From the NCBI GenBank assembly GCA_029204045.2, contig CM055067.1, positions 26,548,838 through 26,612,837 on the forward strand: 64,000 bases of DNA. Reading direction: 5' to 3'. This document shows, in pieces, positions 42,101 to 53,799 of the stretch (position 1 is the stretch's first letter; each line of letters opens with the position of its first letter). The notes under the pieces are model-generated. The model searched no databases and was not told the DNA's origin. It saw nothing but the letters and a program-made list of their open reading frames with translations. A program made the position numbers and the translations under genes. This DNA is from Tillandsia leiboldiana (Eukaryota > Streptophyta > Magnoliopsida > Poales > Bromeliaceae).

Positions 42101-43212
42101 CCCAAAAGGACGAGCGTCGCGCCGCGCCGTAAAAATGGAAACCTTGATAAGCGTGCCACCAAAAATCTCAAAACTTTGCAGAAAGATGCATCCAAGCTCG
42201 GGGATCATCTTTGCTGAAGGCATCCTGGCGAGAGGAGGCTCGGAAATGGCGGAAAAAGGTGAAAGAAGGAAGCTCGGATCGCTTTATATAGGCTGCAGAA
42301 ACAAATCGAAAAATACCGAACATGTCCCAATTTCCGGGCCCAGGGAACTTTCGGGCGCGCACTGTAGCAGCCCGAAAGATCACTGTAGCAGCCCGAAACT
42401 GCCCTGGGCCTCCACGTCGCCCGCCCAAACAGGCGACAGCACTCCGGACCGTCCACTGCACGACACGTGGCTCACTGCACAGCCGACACGTGGCACGCAC
42501 CCAGTCAACGCGTCGCTGCCACGCCCACGTGCGCGCTGTCAGCGCCGCCTGCGCCCCCCTGCCAGGCACGCGCCCCGAGGCCACCCACACACACACCGTG
42601 GACCCGGTCCACAGCACCGTCAAATCATAAGCCGCCACGTGTCACCCTCCGGTCCACCATGCACCGCGCCTTTTCCCGTGGACCGCGCCCCCGCGTCGGC
42701 CCAACCGGGATCCGCCACGTGGCCCGCGACCGGTGCACGCTCCCCCCGGTGGACCGCGCACCTGCCCGCGCCTGCCCGCGCCGCGCTCCGCCGCTGCTGC
42801 CGCTGCCCGCCGCCGCCGCCGTCGCCGGAAACACTGTTCCGGCCATGAACAGTAATTTTACTGTAGCAACCTCCGAAAAATGCATGTAAATAGCCCATTT
42901 TGACCGTTTTCGCGCGCTGAGTCCAAATCTGGAGTCCGATTTGCCAAATTCCAATTCTAAAAATTGCCGAAGGCATCCGGAAGGGTGTTCCTTGGTCCAA
43001 ACTTCGCACTGAGTCCCTTTTTAATATCCATTGCGCGCGGAACCACTTCTAGACTTCCGACGGGGTCATCAGACTACTCTCGTGATCCATTTAACACACA
43101 TAGTCCACCCCTAATGTCCAATTGGTACACAAATCCCACCAACACGCCACATAGGCCTCCGGAAGCTGTAGATGAAACAGTGCTCCAAAAGTGGGAGTTT
43201 CGGGTCTTCACA
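39142..43212 (-). mobile_element. Gypsy-3 5' LTR (4071 bp)
   Basis: Same length as the 3' LTR and about 99% identical by hand count. TATA box at 42284-42290, E2F-like site at 42908-42915. Abuts the right target duplication GGAGC (43213-43217). Confidence 0.95.
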
Positions 43213-43504
43213 GGAGCGAGCGGAGAAGATCTACTAGGAGCGTATGGAAAAAGGTTGAGTCGTGTGTGAGTACGTTATATCACCTTTGTACGTATTATAA
43301 TTCTAGTGGATTTCACCGTGTGATCGGTCCCGTGGTTTTTTACTCCTGTGATGGACTTTTCCACGTAAAATCTCTGCGTGTTATTTAATTTTCCGCATTG
43401 GGTTTTATTACGCAAAGATTTTTGAGTGTTTATCGTTTACACCTATTCACCCCCCTCTAGGTGTTTTTTCCCCTATTTAGATCCATATTAGATATAACCC
43501 AACA
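43213..43504 (+). mobile_element. Copia-B 3' LTR, right part
   Basis: The first five bases are the GGAGC duplication. Continues collinear with copia-A 12694-12982 and ends CCCAACA. Contains the U5 hairpins (ACCG/CGGT around TGTGAT, then CGTGG/CCACG). Confidence 0.9.
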
Positions 43505-44061
43505 GATAGCGTCAAAAAGAAGCTTGAAGATGATTTGAAGACAATCAAACAAGGAAGCCGGTCAGTGATGTAGTATCAAAGGGAGTTTGTAAGATTGGCA
43601 AACTGTATTCCCCTTGTGATTAGGGACAAGTCCCAAAAGACTCGTCTCTTTGTTGATGGATTGAGATGCGATATCTTTCGGCTTGTTCAGTCAGCAGATC
43701 TACACACTTTCCAGCAGGTGGTCGACCGGGCCACACTAGTTGAGCGAGGAGTGGTCTTGGCTCGCGCTCGGAGTGATGGATGGGACCGCAATAAGGATAA
43801 GAAACGACCCCAAGTGCAATCTGGTGGTAGCCGACCACCCAAGTACCCAAGGACACAACAGGGGGCCAGGGGCCCATCGACTTCGGGACAGAGGACAGGA
43901 GAGAGACCTTATATCATTTGTGGAGGAGCACACCCAGTGACGGCCTGTTCACAGCGGCAAGATCACTGTTTCAAGTGCGGGAAACAGGGGCATTTCAGAT
44001 CAGGATGCCCATTGGGTCAGGAGGCTTCGTCTTCAGCAGCATCGACACCACCACCGCAGTG
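43505..44061 (+). pseudogene. Gypsy-C gag, 5'-truncated, one stop
   Basis: Reads KKKLEDDLKTIKQGSRS, then TAG at about 43571-43573, then REFVRLANCIPLVIRDK and an Arg/Pro/Gln-rich linker. The zinc knuckle CFKCGKQGHFRSGC is near 43969-44010. The frame ends with TGA at 44060-44062 just before the protease region. The upstream part of gag lies before copia-B's missing 5' end. Confidence 0.88.
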
Positions 44062-44730
44062 ACAGGGCCGTGGGAGGCCATCCAAAAGGCAGGCAGGACA
44101 CCCTCAGACCCCTCGACGGGAGGAGAGGGTACCACAGCCACAGGTACAGCAGCCACAGGCGGGAGGTAGGATCTATTCCATGGCACCTTCAGGTACGGAG
44201 CTACCGGCAGATATGGTTGCAGGTATGACTACTATCCTTGGTATTCGTGCTAGGACACTTTTTGATACCGGTGCATCCCATTCATATATTTCTCGTACCT
44301 TTGCTCGTTCTCATGCTTTGGATGAAAGGGCCCTTCAGTGTGTATTATCTGTGATTGACTCCAGGGCCTCCGTTGGAGGCCAATACTTTTGTACCTTCGG
44401 GCCCGGTAGTTTTGGGCGACCGTGTGTATCCGATTGATCTTGTGGTTATCCCGATTCGAGAGTTTGATGTGGTTTTGGGCATGGATTGGTTGACCCGTTA
44501 CTTTGCGGTTATTGACTGTGAGCGAAGGGAGGTGCGGTTGCAAGAACCTGGACACCCTGGACTTGTCTTCCAGGCGTGCAAGAGCACGTACTTTGCAACT
44601 GTCATCTCAGCTTCGCGAGTAAGGAATTTGATTCTAGGTGGTTGTTCGGCTTATTTGGCTTCCGTGGATTTGATCACTCGACCTACACCGTCAGTATTGG
44701 ATATACCCGTGGTGAGCTAGTTTTAATATG
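44062..44730 (+). pseudogene. Gypsy-C aspartic protease region, frameshifted
   Basis: VAGMTTILGIRARTLFDTGA then SHSYIS carries the DTGA active site (about 44215-44295). VVIPIREFDVVLGMDWL follows in another frame (about 44443-44492). A frame change near 44365-44435 and a stop near 44720 break it. Confidence 0.85.
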
Positions 44731-45522
44731 TCTTTCCGGAGGAGTTGCCCGGGATGCCACCTGAGAGGGAGATTGAGTTTACCATTGAGTTGATCCCCGG
44801 CACTCAACCTATTTCGAAGACACCATACCGCATGGCTTTTGCGGAGTTGAAAGAGCTCAAGACACAGTTGGAAGATCTCTTGGCCAAGGGTTTTGTGAGG
44901 CCAAGTGTTTCGCCTTGGGGAGCTCCAATTTTATTTGTAAGGAAAAAGGATGGCAGTTTGAGGTTGTGCATTGATTACCGGGAATTGAATAAAGTCACTA
45001 TTAAGAACAAGTATCCTTTATCTCGAATTGATAATTTATTTGATCAATTGCAAGATGCTACTGTTTTCTCAAAAATCAACTTACAATCTGAATATCATCA
45101 ACTTAGGGTAAAGGGAATGGATGTTCCTAAAACTGCGTTCAGAATCCGGTATGGACATTATGAATTCACTGTCATGCCTTTTGGACTTACAAATGCACCG
45201 GCAACATTCATGGATATGATGAACAGAGTGTTCAGACCTTACTTGGATCAGTTTGTGGTGGTTTTTATTGATGACATCTTGATTTACTCGCGTATTGATA
45301 AGGAGCATATGGATCATCTGAGGATTGTTTTGCAGACTTTGAGAGACCAGGGGTTGTATGCAAAACTCAAGAAGTGCGAGTTTTGGCTTCGGGAGGTTGC
45401 CTTCTTGGGTCATATCATTACCGCTTCGGGGATTGCCGTTGACCCAAAGAAGGTAGCTTCGGTTTTGGATTGGCCGACACCTACCACGGTTACAGAGATT
45501 CGCAGTTTTCTGGGGTTGGCCG
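44730..45522 (+). pseudogene. Gypsy-C reverse transcriptase, truncated by LTR-D
   Basis: From VFPEELPGMPPEREIEF through KKDGSLRLCIDYRELNKVT, VFSKINLQSEYHQL, AFRIRYGHYEF and PFGLTNAPATFM to VVVFIDDILIYS, then FLGHIITASGI and EIRSFLGLA, where LTR-D interrupts. The second catalytic motif FIDD is intact. In the first, the expected Asp of FSKIDLxSGYHQ is Asn (KINLQSEYHQ), so activity would be lost. RNase H and integrase lie beyond the insertion, outside the window. Confidence 0.9.
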
Positions 45523-47499
45523 TGTCACACCCCGGGGTCGAAACTGCGACCCGGACTCGCCAACAGATCCGCCACCTATACGAAAATCCCGCATAGGCGA
45601 AGCGTCCAATATGCAAGGAAAATCTACAGCTAAACAGATATCAGAGCTATAAAATAAACTGCTAATAAAAACTCAAATCCATCCACTATACAACTGAAAA
45701 TAATTATACAATATCCATCTCCCAAAAATGATCATCATACAATATCCTGATACAACATCCAAGAACTCAAACGGGGAGGTAAACTAAAAATAATACATCA
45801 GTGTACAGGCTCTCAGTACAAGTCAGATCCTCACAATACAATAGTCTCTTTAATGTAAAAATAAACAATCTACTGACTGTACTATAGATCTCCAATGTGG
45901 GGGTACAGCTACTCTCCAAAGACAGGTAGGGATCTAGCTCGCGACTCCCTTGCCTCGAATAGTAACAGCAGAAACAGCAACTCCCGCAGAAGACTCTGCA
46001 AAACAAAGGAGAGGAAAGAAAAGAGGGGGGTAGCACCCCCAACGGGTGTGAGAACTACACCAACACGTAGTTCTCAGTGGGTACCGCCACCAGGCCCGAT
46101 GGTCTGCCCACTAAGTCTACTAGAGGCATAAGATAACGATGAAATAAATACTAAATAAGAAAATCTGGAGATACTCTACAGCTACCATGCCTTTATCTCA
46201 AAGCTCAATGGGTGATACCAATGAAAAGATATGCAACCACTCGCACACAAGGTGCTCAATCGACCCAATCGAGCTGACAGCCACATTTGTTCCAGTCAAG
46301 CCTGCGCCTCCCTAGTGTATCAACATAGGGCGTCCAATCGGACTAACTCGCTATCGAATAGTGGCACATGCAGGCTATAGTCGAAATCCATGCTCTCTCT
46401 CAGAACGGATAGACTCAAGATCCCTAAGCATCTCGCACAACGGTCGAAATACTCTCAACGACTCGGGACCACCGTCAACCCAAACGGTTCCCAACAACAC
46501 TAGCACTGGTCTAATCACAGCTACCAGACTCCACTCAGCCCCCAGGCATGAGTGCAACAATAAAAGTATCTGTCCAAATAAACCCAACCTAACCACCAGT
46601 AAAACCGGTACTGCCTGCTCCGCCATCATCATCGGGCAAGTCAATCCGCGCCGAAGTGATATCAAGAACCCAATAACTGTCCGACACCGAGGTACCACTA
46701 CACACAATAATTGTCCGGCACCGAAGTGCCACAGCACACTTCGGAGTGGAACTCGAGGGGAGCTACCCACACGAGTAAAGTAACCTTGTCACAAGTATCA
46801 TAAGAGCAGGACTGGATCACGACTTTGCTCAAGTGGAACAAATCCCTCCACTAATGAAACCCCGATCCCCAAATCTGATGCAAAAGTACACATCCGGCCA
46901 ACCGCCCAATGTCCGCGGTCGCCGCAATACCCCACAATCCACAATCTGGTACAACCCGTCCCAGACTAAGTCCCGGCTACACTATCCCGAACCCCTGCTC
47001 GAACCCGAGCAACATGTACCACATGTCTAACTAAAAATGAGAAAAGAAGCAATCATGGTTTCTCCTAAGTCAAGTCCCAACATAATAGTGTAGCGATAAA
47101 AGATGGCCTATCTAGATGTCCATACAAACATGCATTTGTCCTCAAGGAAGATAAAAGGGAGTATAAAATGAACATAACCATCTACAATATGCTAGATCTC
47201 AAATCCACCAAAAAATGTATAATAATCAAGTAAGCATCAATCCACATGATCTAGGCCATTTCCCATGCTTACATCTCACTCATATTGGTTGTACATTAAA
47301 TCATGCATGCTATCAATCACAGAGGGTAACATTCCCTTAGGTAAGCTTACACTAACCATCATCATGGATATCCACTATTGCAATTCTCATAAGACAAAAC
47401 ATGGATATTACTCTTGCACATTCTCAAACAAATACCATTACTAAGCTTACCTCTCAATCACATACATTGTACCATAAACATGCATGAATTCTAACATAT
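45523..47499 (-). mobile_element. LTR-D: partial minus-strand gypsy LTR in gypsy-C
   Basis: Starts TGTCACACCCCGGGG and follows the gypsy-3 LTR order, including the block ACTCGAGGGGAGCTACCC (46749-46766) and the AAGCTTACC block (47441-47452), but is clearly diverged. Cut at 47499, where element F begins. The remainder would lie beyond the window. U5 hairpin is weakened (CCTAT/ATAGG only). Confidence 0.85.
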
Positions 47500-47701
47500 T
47501 GTAGAGTGCTGGGGCTTCGTGTAGTGCACCGACTTCGCAAGATAGCGTGGTGCGGTGAAATCGCCCGCAGCAGGTTCATAACATGATTACGCTTGAGTTC
47601 GGGTCGTTTTGGATCGACGCGGGAACCTTTGGGATAAAAAGTGAGTTGACGGTGTCGAAATTAGAAGCCCCAGCTTGATTCAGCATTTTTGGGACATTAC
47701 G

Positions 47702-47962
47702 TACCGGTACCCGAGGTTGGGTACCGGAACGAATTAAGTGGATAACCGACAGTGGATTTCGGTTGGGACAATCTGCGGAATTTTTCTAAGTCTCTGGGTA
47801 GCGGTACTGGGCAGTGCGTACCGGTACTCCAGTTCCCTTTTGGCTTGAGTACCGGAAAGCGGAGGCGGGTACCGGTACACTGCGTTGGACTGGGTGGATT
47901 TGGCCCTCGGTTTGGGAAAATTATGCTTGGGTACCGGTACTGAGCACCCGAGTACCGGTACT
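47702..47962 (+). repeat. GTACCGGTAC palindrome array, unit 1 of F
   Basis: Five perfect GTACCGGTAC palindromes (near 47702, 47819, 47870, 47931, 47952) and partial copies (GTACCGGAA, AGCGGTACTG) lie 90-350 bp upstream of the TATA box at 48050. Likely a binding-site cluster. Confidence 0.75.
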
Positions 47963-48049
47963 CAGCCTCCAGATCTTGGGGGCAGTGAGGGTAAAAGAGT
48001 ATTTTCACTTCCCACCCACCCCCTGCATAGCATTAACTCCCCTTTGCAG

Positions 48050-48056
48050 TATATAG
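48050..48056 (+). promoter_or_regulatory. TATA box, F unit 1
   Basis: GCAGTATATAGGGGACCC followed by a purine-rich AGAGAGA leader; donor-like GAG then GTGAGTAC near 48322. Confidence 0.65.
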
Positions 48057-48404
48057 GGGACCCTCCTCCTCCTCTTTTCCTGTGGGATCCAAGGAAAGAA
48101 AGAGAGATAGAACGAGAGGGAGAGAGAAGGGAGAGAGAGTTGGACGGGGAGCTTCGGCTGGGTGTTGCACGAAGCCGTCAGAGGGAGTGTGAGTGCATGG
48201 TGTGAGCACTAGGTGGATTTTCTTCGCGCCGAAGTTTCGGGTTTCGATCGTGAGCGTGTTGGAGAGCTTGTCCTGTTGAGGAGAGCTCGGTTGGAGCTTG
48301 CGCGCGCGAACATCGAACCAGAGGTGAGTACTGTGCGTTTCCGAGTTTTCAAATTTTTCAGCAGATTTTTGGATTTTGGCAGAGATTGGATTTTTGAGGC
48401 TTGG

Positions 48405-48837
48405 TGTAGAGTACCGGGACTTTGTGGAGTGTACCAACCTCGCATGATGGCATGGTGGGGAGGAATCTCCTTGGACGTGTTCCATATTTGTTTGCAGTTG
48501 TTTTCGGGTTGGTTCGGATCGACGCAGAAGCCCCAGCTTGAATCGGAGTTTTCTGGGCTTTGTGCGCCGTTAGAGGACTGGTTTGCTAGAGCCGCGACTC
48601 CACTGTCGTTTGCAGAAATTAGGAAAGGTTTGGAACAGGTGTATTTTCCGTTTACAGATGAGTTCGGGAGGTTTTGGACTGGTGCGGAGACTCCGAAGGG
48701 GGAAAGTGAGTTGGAATCGGCAGTTATGGGAGCCGGTTTTTGGATTGAGCACCTTGACTCTACGATTGAGCTTTTGAGTGGGGGAAAACTTTAGACATGT
48801 GTATTTTCAGATTACAGCAGAGTTCGGGAAGTTCCGG
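48405..48837 (+). repeat. Tandem ~158-bp repeats, second block of F
   Basis: The core TGTATTTTC..TTACAG..GAGTTCGGGAGGTT recurs at about 48478, 48637 and 48796, then is cut by gypsy-E and continues at 58588. Each core is followed by a block like AAAAGTGAGTTGGA. The third block at 60965-61410 has the same three cores; a single diverged unit lies at 47500-47690. An ORF of 193 codons here is incidental. Confidence 0.75.
48833..48837. other. Target site duplication of gypsy-E, left
   Basis: TCCGG here and at 58583-58587 flanks gypsy-E exactly. Joining across it gives GTTCCGGACTGGTGCGGAGG, collinear with the neighbouring repeat unit. Confidence 0.93.
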
Positions 48838-51800
48838 TGTCACGTCCCAGGGTCGAAACTGCGACCCGGGCTCGCTAACAGATCCGCCATCTGTACGGAA
48901 ACTGCCGTACAGACGAAGCGTCTAACCTGCAGAAAGAATCAACTACAGAAATATAGATATCAGAGCTGAAAGTAAACTACTAAGAACTGAAAACCAAACA
49001 CTGTACAACTGAAAATAATACAATATCCATCTCCCAAATACGATCGTATAAAAAGTCCTCTGATACAAAACTCAAAAGGGAGATATCTCTAATAAAGTAC
49101 ATCGGTGTACAAGCTCTCACTACAAAAATATCCTCACTACATCAGTCTCTCAAACTGTAAAATAAAGTACAACTCTATACCTCACAACAAAGGTCTCTCA
49201 ACAGAGGAAAAAGAAGTAAACTAATCTACTGAAGCTCTCCTCTGAAGGGGTACCGCTACACTCCAACGACGGGTAGTGAACTAGCTCGCGACTCCCTCGC
49301 CTCGGTCAGAAGGATCAGCAACTGGAGCAACAGGAACAGGAGAAGAAGTTCCCGGGGAAAAGACACCACGACGGGTGTGAGAACTACTTCCCACAGTAGT
49401 TCTCAGTGGGTGCCGTCAACAAGTCCAACGGTCTGCCCACCAAGTCTACCAGAGGTAAAAGATAACAGGCAAAGAAAAACTGAACAAGAAAAGCTGGAAC
49501 TACTCTACAGCAACCATGCCTCTATCTAGACACTCAAGAGTGGAACAGATGAAAGTAAATGAGACCGCTCGCACCCAAGGTGCTCAATCGACCCAAACGA
49601 ACTGACTGCCTCAAAGGTCCAGTCAAGCCTGCGCCTGTCGACTAGGAACGCACCTGCCCACTACCACACATCCACATGAGGACGGAATTTACGTGGGGCG
49701 TCCTCTCCGACTAACTCATCCCTCGCGCAAAACTGCCTCAACAGGCCCATCGTTGCCTCCACTGCGGAAAACTGCCTCAACAGGCCAACCATCGTATCCA
49801 CAGCGGCATCTCAGGGGCGCGACTCCAACTGAGGAAAACGGCGCGGCATAGAGTATCAAACGTTGGCAAAAGCAGGCTATAGACAAAACCACGCTCACTC
49901 TTAGAACGGTAGGACTCAAGATCCCCAAATATCTCGCACAATAGTCGGAGCACTCTCGACGACTCAGCTGATCAGCTCACACGAAACACGATACACTAGC
50001 CTCTCCAACAGCTCGCAGCACAAAGCACACTGGCTGGGGGTACTCCACAGCCAGGAACGACCCACAACTCAGGCCAACAGTACTGGTCGGACAACACTCA
50101 ACGACCTGGGACCACCGTTAACCCCAACGGTTCCCAACATCACTGACCGAAAGATACTCGACGGCCCGGGACCACCGTCTGCTCAACGGCTCCCTCCCAC
50201 AACAGCACAACAGGGATACAAGACCTCCCGGGACTACCGTTTACCCAAACGGCTCCCGGCACAGATAAGCAACCCACAACAACCACCAGACTCCACTCTG
50301 CTCCCAAGCACGACTGCAAACGCATCCCACACTAAAAGACAGTCCCGACCTCTCGGCCCACTACCCGGGCGAGGATAACACTATGTCCAGGAAAAGAAAA
50401 ACAGTGTGGGTGTCTAAACATAAATAACCCTAGCCCAAATGAGGGTTTTCTACTGGTCTGGTTACACATGCAACATATGACGGGGGTGCTAGGTCAAGTT
50501 CCAAGATAACTATATTAACAGATGATAAAAGGAATAACAATTCCTACAATCTATCATGCTACACAAGAAAATAAACAATCATGCATAGTCCTACATCAGT
50601 AGAATTATTGTACAGTCCATAGAACTTGGAGATAAGGCCACCCACCTCGATTTGCCACCAATTGCTCGTAGACACTTGCAATTGGCCTCCACGCGATTCG
50701 CACGCAAAACGATGTCTGCTGCCGGAGTCCGCATGCAAAACGGAGCACGATGCCAGAATTCGCACGCCAAACGGAGTCCGCACGCAAAACGGTGCACGGT
50801 GCCGGAATCCGCACGCCAAACGGAGTCCGCACGCAAAAAGGTGCACGGTGCCGGAGTCCGCACGCAAAACGGTGCACGGTGCTAGGATCCGCACGCAAAA
50901 CGGAGTCCGCACGCAAAACAGTGCACGGCGCCAGAATCCGCACGCAAAACGGAGTCTGCACGCAAAACGGTGCACGGTGCCGGAGTCCGCACGCAAAACG
51001 GTGCACGGTACCCAACACAGAAAAGAGAAAGAGGGTCAATTACAGTCCAAAAGAACGCCCCAAAAACTGTACAAAAATACAGTAAAACCAACACACGGGA
51101 CCTACCCGATTGCGCCGCCGTCGCCGAAACGCTCCGCCGGGCGACCTCGCACGCAAAACGAGGTCCACGACGCACCGCTGCACCTTACGCAACCTCCTCC
51201 CTCACTCCCTCTCGCTCTCGGGTGCAGAAGAAAGAAAAGGAAGGGAGAAAATGGCGGTGCGGGGAGGAAGAAGAAGAAGAAAAGAGGGAGAGAGAAAAAT
51301 AGTCCATGATGCCGGTCCACGGAGCCGGTCCACCGCGCCATCCAATAGGGGGGCTCCAACCGGCCGGTCCACAACGCTGGGCGCGTGCGCTGGGTCCACG
51401 CACGCGCCCAGCGCGCCACGTGGCGCGCGGCAACGCGCCCGCCACACGGGGCGCGGGACACCGCACCGCCACACGGGTGCGCGCCCCCGCGCCCGCGCGG
51501 GCGCCAACGGGGGCCCGCCACGTGGCGGCCCCCGCATGAAGCGCGCCGAAGGCGCGCTTCCCAGCGCCTGCCGCGCCCACGCCGCAGCCGTACACCCTCG
51601 GGATCCGCGCCGACAACCTCGATTTTCGTGCCACTTGCCTTGAAAAACGCGCACTTCATCCGAGCTCCAAATCCAACAAATAAATAGTCCATTCTTAGCG
51701 ATATCGCGCGCTGAATCCAAAAACGATGTCCATTTCTCCAAATTCTCAACCAAAAATTTGCCGAATGCCCACTCGATCCGATTTTCGCGCCGGGTCCATT

Positions 51801-52167
51801 TCTGAAGTTCGATTTGCCAAATTCCAACTCTAAAAATTCCCGAAGGCGACCGGAGAGGTAATATTTTATCCAAACTTCGCCCGGAGTCCAATTTTGACAT
51901 CTGAATCGCGCGAAACCACTTCTAAACACCCGACGGGTCCTCCAAATTCCCACGGGATCTCCTTTTAAGCCCAAAGTCCAACACTTGAGTCCAAAATGCG
52001 CGCAACCACTACCGACACACCACACAGGCCTCCATTGATGCAACTAAAACCCAAATTGCACCACAAATCTAATTCTCGGGCCCGACACGCGCACAAACAC
52101 TCCCAAAGGCCACTAAAAGCTGCTCAACAACCAGCAAGCCCTACGCGGGGGATTCCGGGACCTCACA
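48838..52167 (-). mobile_element. Gypsy-E 3' LTR
   Basis: Same subfamily as gypsy-1. U5 hairpins (CTGTACGG 48891-48898 with CCGTACAG 48905-48912), acceptor-like site 48927, hairpin triplet 50108-50257, donor-like site 50645, leader repeats 50700-51010, GC-rich U3 51300-51600 with CACGTGG, ending CCTCACA at 52167. Confidence 0.92.
50700..51010 (-). repeat. Leader tandem repeat of gypsy-E 3' LTR
   Basis: Units with GAGTCCGCACGCAAAACGG and CACGGTGCC. The partner array (57110-57395) has one repeat section fewer, showing ongoing copy-number change since insertion. Confidence 0.85.
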
Positions 52168-52179
52168 CCCTCCCCCACT
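52168..52179 (-). other. Polypurine tract of gypsy-E
   Basis: The minus strand reads AGTGGGGGAGGG next to the 3' LTR start TGTGAGG. Confidence 0.85.
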
Positions 52180-52900
52180 AAAAGAAAGTTTCGTCCTCGA
52201 AACTAGATCAAGCCCACCAGGAGTCAAGAATACCACGGCTAGGTATCTAACAATACGCCTCCAGCTCCCTAAACCCCACTCGCTCCTCGTGATTACTTCG
52301 CAACAACAACAACAAGTACGGTATGACCCGATGTGCAATTCTCTCATCTCTCGAGCCAGAAAGTGCTACGGGCGTCCCTCGTACTCCAACAATCACAGAT
52401 CTCAAGAGGCAAGTCAATCACGGCGAGGAAAAATCACATCACTAGTGAGCTAAGACGTGAAAAACTAAAGGGCTCCACTAAAAGGCTGGGGAAAACTGAA
52501 ATAACCACAAGTGTAACACGCACCAAACCACAACATGGTGCCAACCTCAACAAGACGACCCGAGCATACCCGCATATTAATCCAATAAGGAAGGGAATCC
52601 AATAAGCTGGGGTCTTCACTCGGTTACCTCCCGATCCGAAACCACTCGAGTGGACAACACAACTGCAGGCTACCCTCAAAAGGGATCCACAAGAGACACA
52701 ATCTCGTGCCACAGTTAGTCGCTCAATATGCTATCATAACCCCAACGAACCACGGGTCGAAGTCGATCCCTCAACTAATAAAGAACACCCTGACGGAAAC
52801 CAAACCGTCGGTGAACGGGACTGGAAACTGGCTCACAAGGCGATCATAAAGCTGATGCCCAAACTCGTGGTCAAAGTCCAAAACATCCACAAAACTCTCA
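52180..52900 (-). pseudogene. Gypsy-E pol C-terminal remnant
   Basis: Homologous to 16485-17200 and 35704-36480. No intact frame. Includes the CAACAACAACAACAAG run on the plus strand that corresponds to the Leu-rich tail. Confidence 0.45.
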
Positions 52901-52907
52901 CCGTTGT

Positions 52908-53415
52908 GTACCTACAACGTGGCATCACTGCCGTGCACCAACGGCGTGGCATCACTGCCGTGCACCAATGGCGTGGCATCACCACCATGTATCAACGGTG
53001 TGGCATCACCACCGTGTATCAACGGTGTGGCATCACTACCGTGTATCAACGGCGTGGCATCACTGCCGTGCACCAACGGCGTGGCATCACTGCCGTGCAC
53101 CAACGGCGTGGCATCACCACCGTGTATCAACGGTGTGGCATCACCACCGTGTATCAACGGTGTGGCATCATCACCGTGTATCAACGGTGTGGCATCACTG
53201 CCGTGTATCAACGGCGTGGCATCACTGTCGTGCACCAACGGCGTGGCGTCACCACCGTGTATCAATGGTGTGGCATCACCACCGTGTATCAACGGTGTGG
53301 CATCATCACCGTGTATCAACGGTGTGGCATCACCATCGTGTATCAACGGTGTGGCATCATCACCGTGTATCAATGGTGTGGCATCACCACCGTGTATCAA
53401 CGGTGTGGTATCACT
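52908..53415 (-). repeat. 27-bp tandem array in gypsy-E (about 18 units)
   Basis: Units contain GGCATCACCACCGTG and TATCAACGG with scattered substitutions and almost no indels, so all frames stay open for about 500 bp on both strands. It lies between the pol tail and protease remnants, where RT and integrase should be. Confidence 0.92.
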
Positions 53416-53589
53416 CAAGCATCAAGGCCTTAGATCCTCACAGTAATATACCCAACACTACTTCGAAATCCTGGAGCTGAGGAAGGGCCAAAAGATCAAC
53501 AGGCCAAAAACCAGGACCCCAACTGCACTGGGCAGGACCAATAACACCCATCTATGTGCAACACGTGATCAGGTATCTGAACCTCACGA

Positions 53590-53760
53590 GCACAAGCTAA
53601 GGGTCCTATCTCTAGCCCATACATCAATGCAAATGCCCTACAGAAGAAAAGAATACGTTGCTCCGGTAACAAATAACGCTCAAGTGCGTGAAGGGGAGAT
53701 AAGATTAATACCTGCCACCACGTGGCTAGCTGCCCCCGAATCCTCATCCTGTGCGACATA
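53590..53760 (-). pseudogene. Gypsy-E protease remnant
   Basis: The minus strand shows a VVAGINLI-like stretch followed by a degraded DTGA-like region (VTGATYSF), parallel to VAGMTTI..FDTGASHSYI in gypsy-C. Stops present. Confidence 0.5.
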
Positions 53761-53799
53761 GACGCTCCCGCTCGGGGGTGGTCGTTCGTCGGACTGCCG

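Larger units (their letters stand above)
31621..43212 (-). mobile_element. Gypsy-3: complete non-autonomous Ty3/gypsy element with 4071-bp LTRs
   Basis: 3' LTR 31621-35691 and 5' LTR 39142-43212 have identical lengths. By hand I count about 44 substitutions and no indels, roughly 1% divergence, so insertion was recent. Internal region 35692-39141 is only 3450 bp, with PPT, PBS and decayed gag and pol pieces but no usable ORF. Long LTRs with a short non-coding interior recall LARD-type elements. Inserted in copia-B LTR with target duplication GGAGC. Confidence 0.95.
26719..43504 (+). mobile_element. Copia-B: SIRE/Maximus-like copia element, interrupted by gypsy-3
   Basis: Element DNA is 26719-31620 plus 43218-43504; the rest is gypsy-3. 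It holds the end of pol, an env-like ORF, purine tracts and the 3' LTR, collinear with copia-A but clearly diverged. The left part is lost beyond gypsy-III and the gap. Its LTR ends at 43504 inside gypsy-C gag, so copia-B inserted in gypsy-C. Confidence 0.88.

Noticed and set aside
48213..48794. 193-codon plus-strand ORF in F
   Set aside because: Overlaps tandem repeats, and the matching block at 60965-61410 does not keep the frame.
52908..53483. 192-, 180-, 170- and 168-codon ORFs over the 27-bp array
   Set aside because: All frames are open because the unit is 27 bp without stops; no flanking coding sequence continues any of them.
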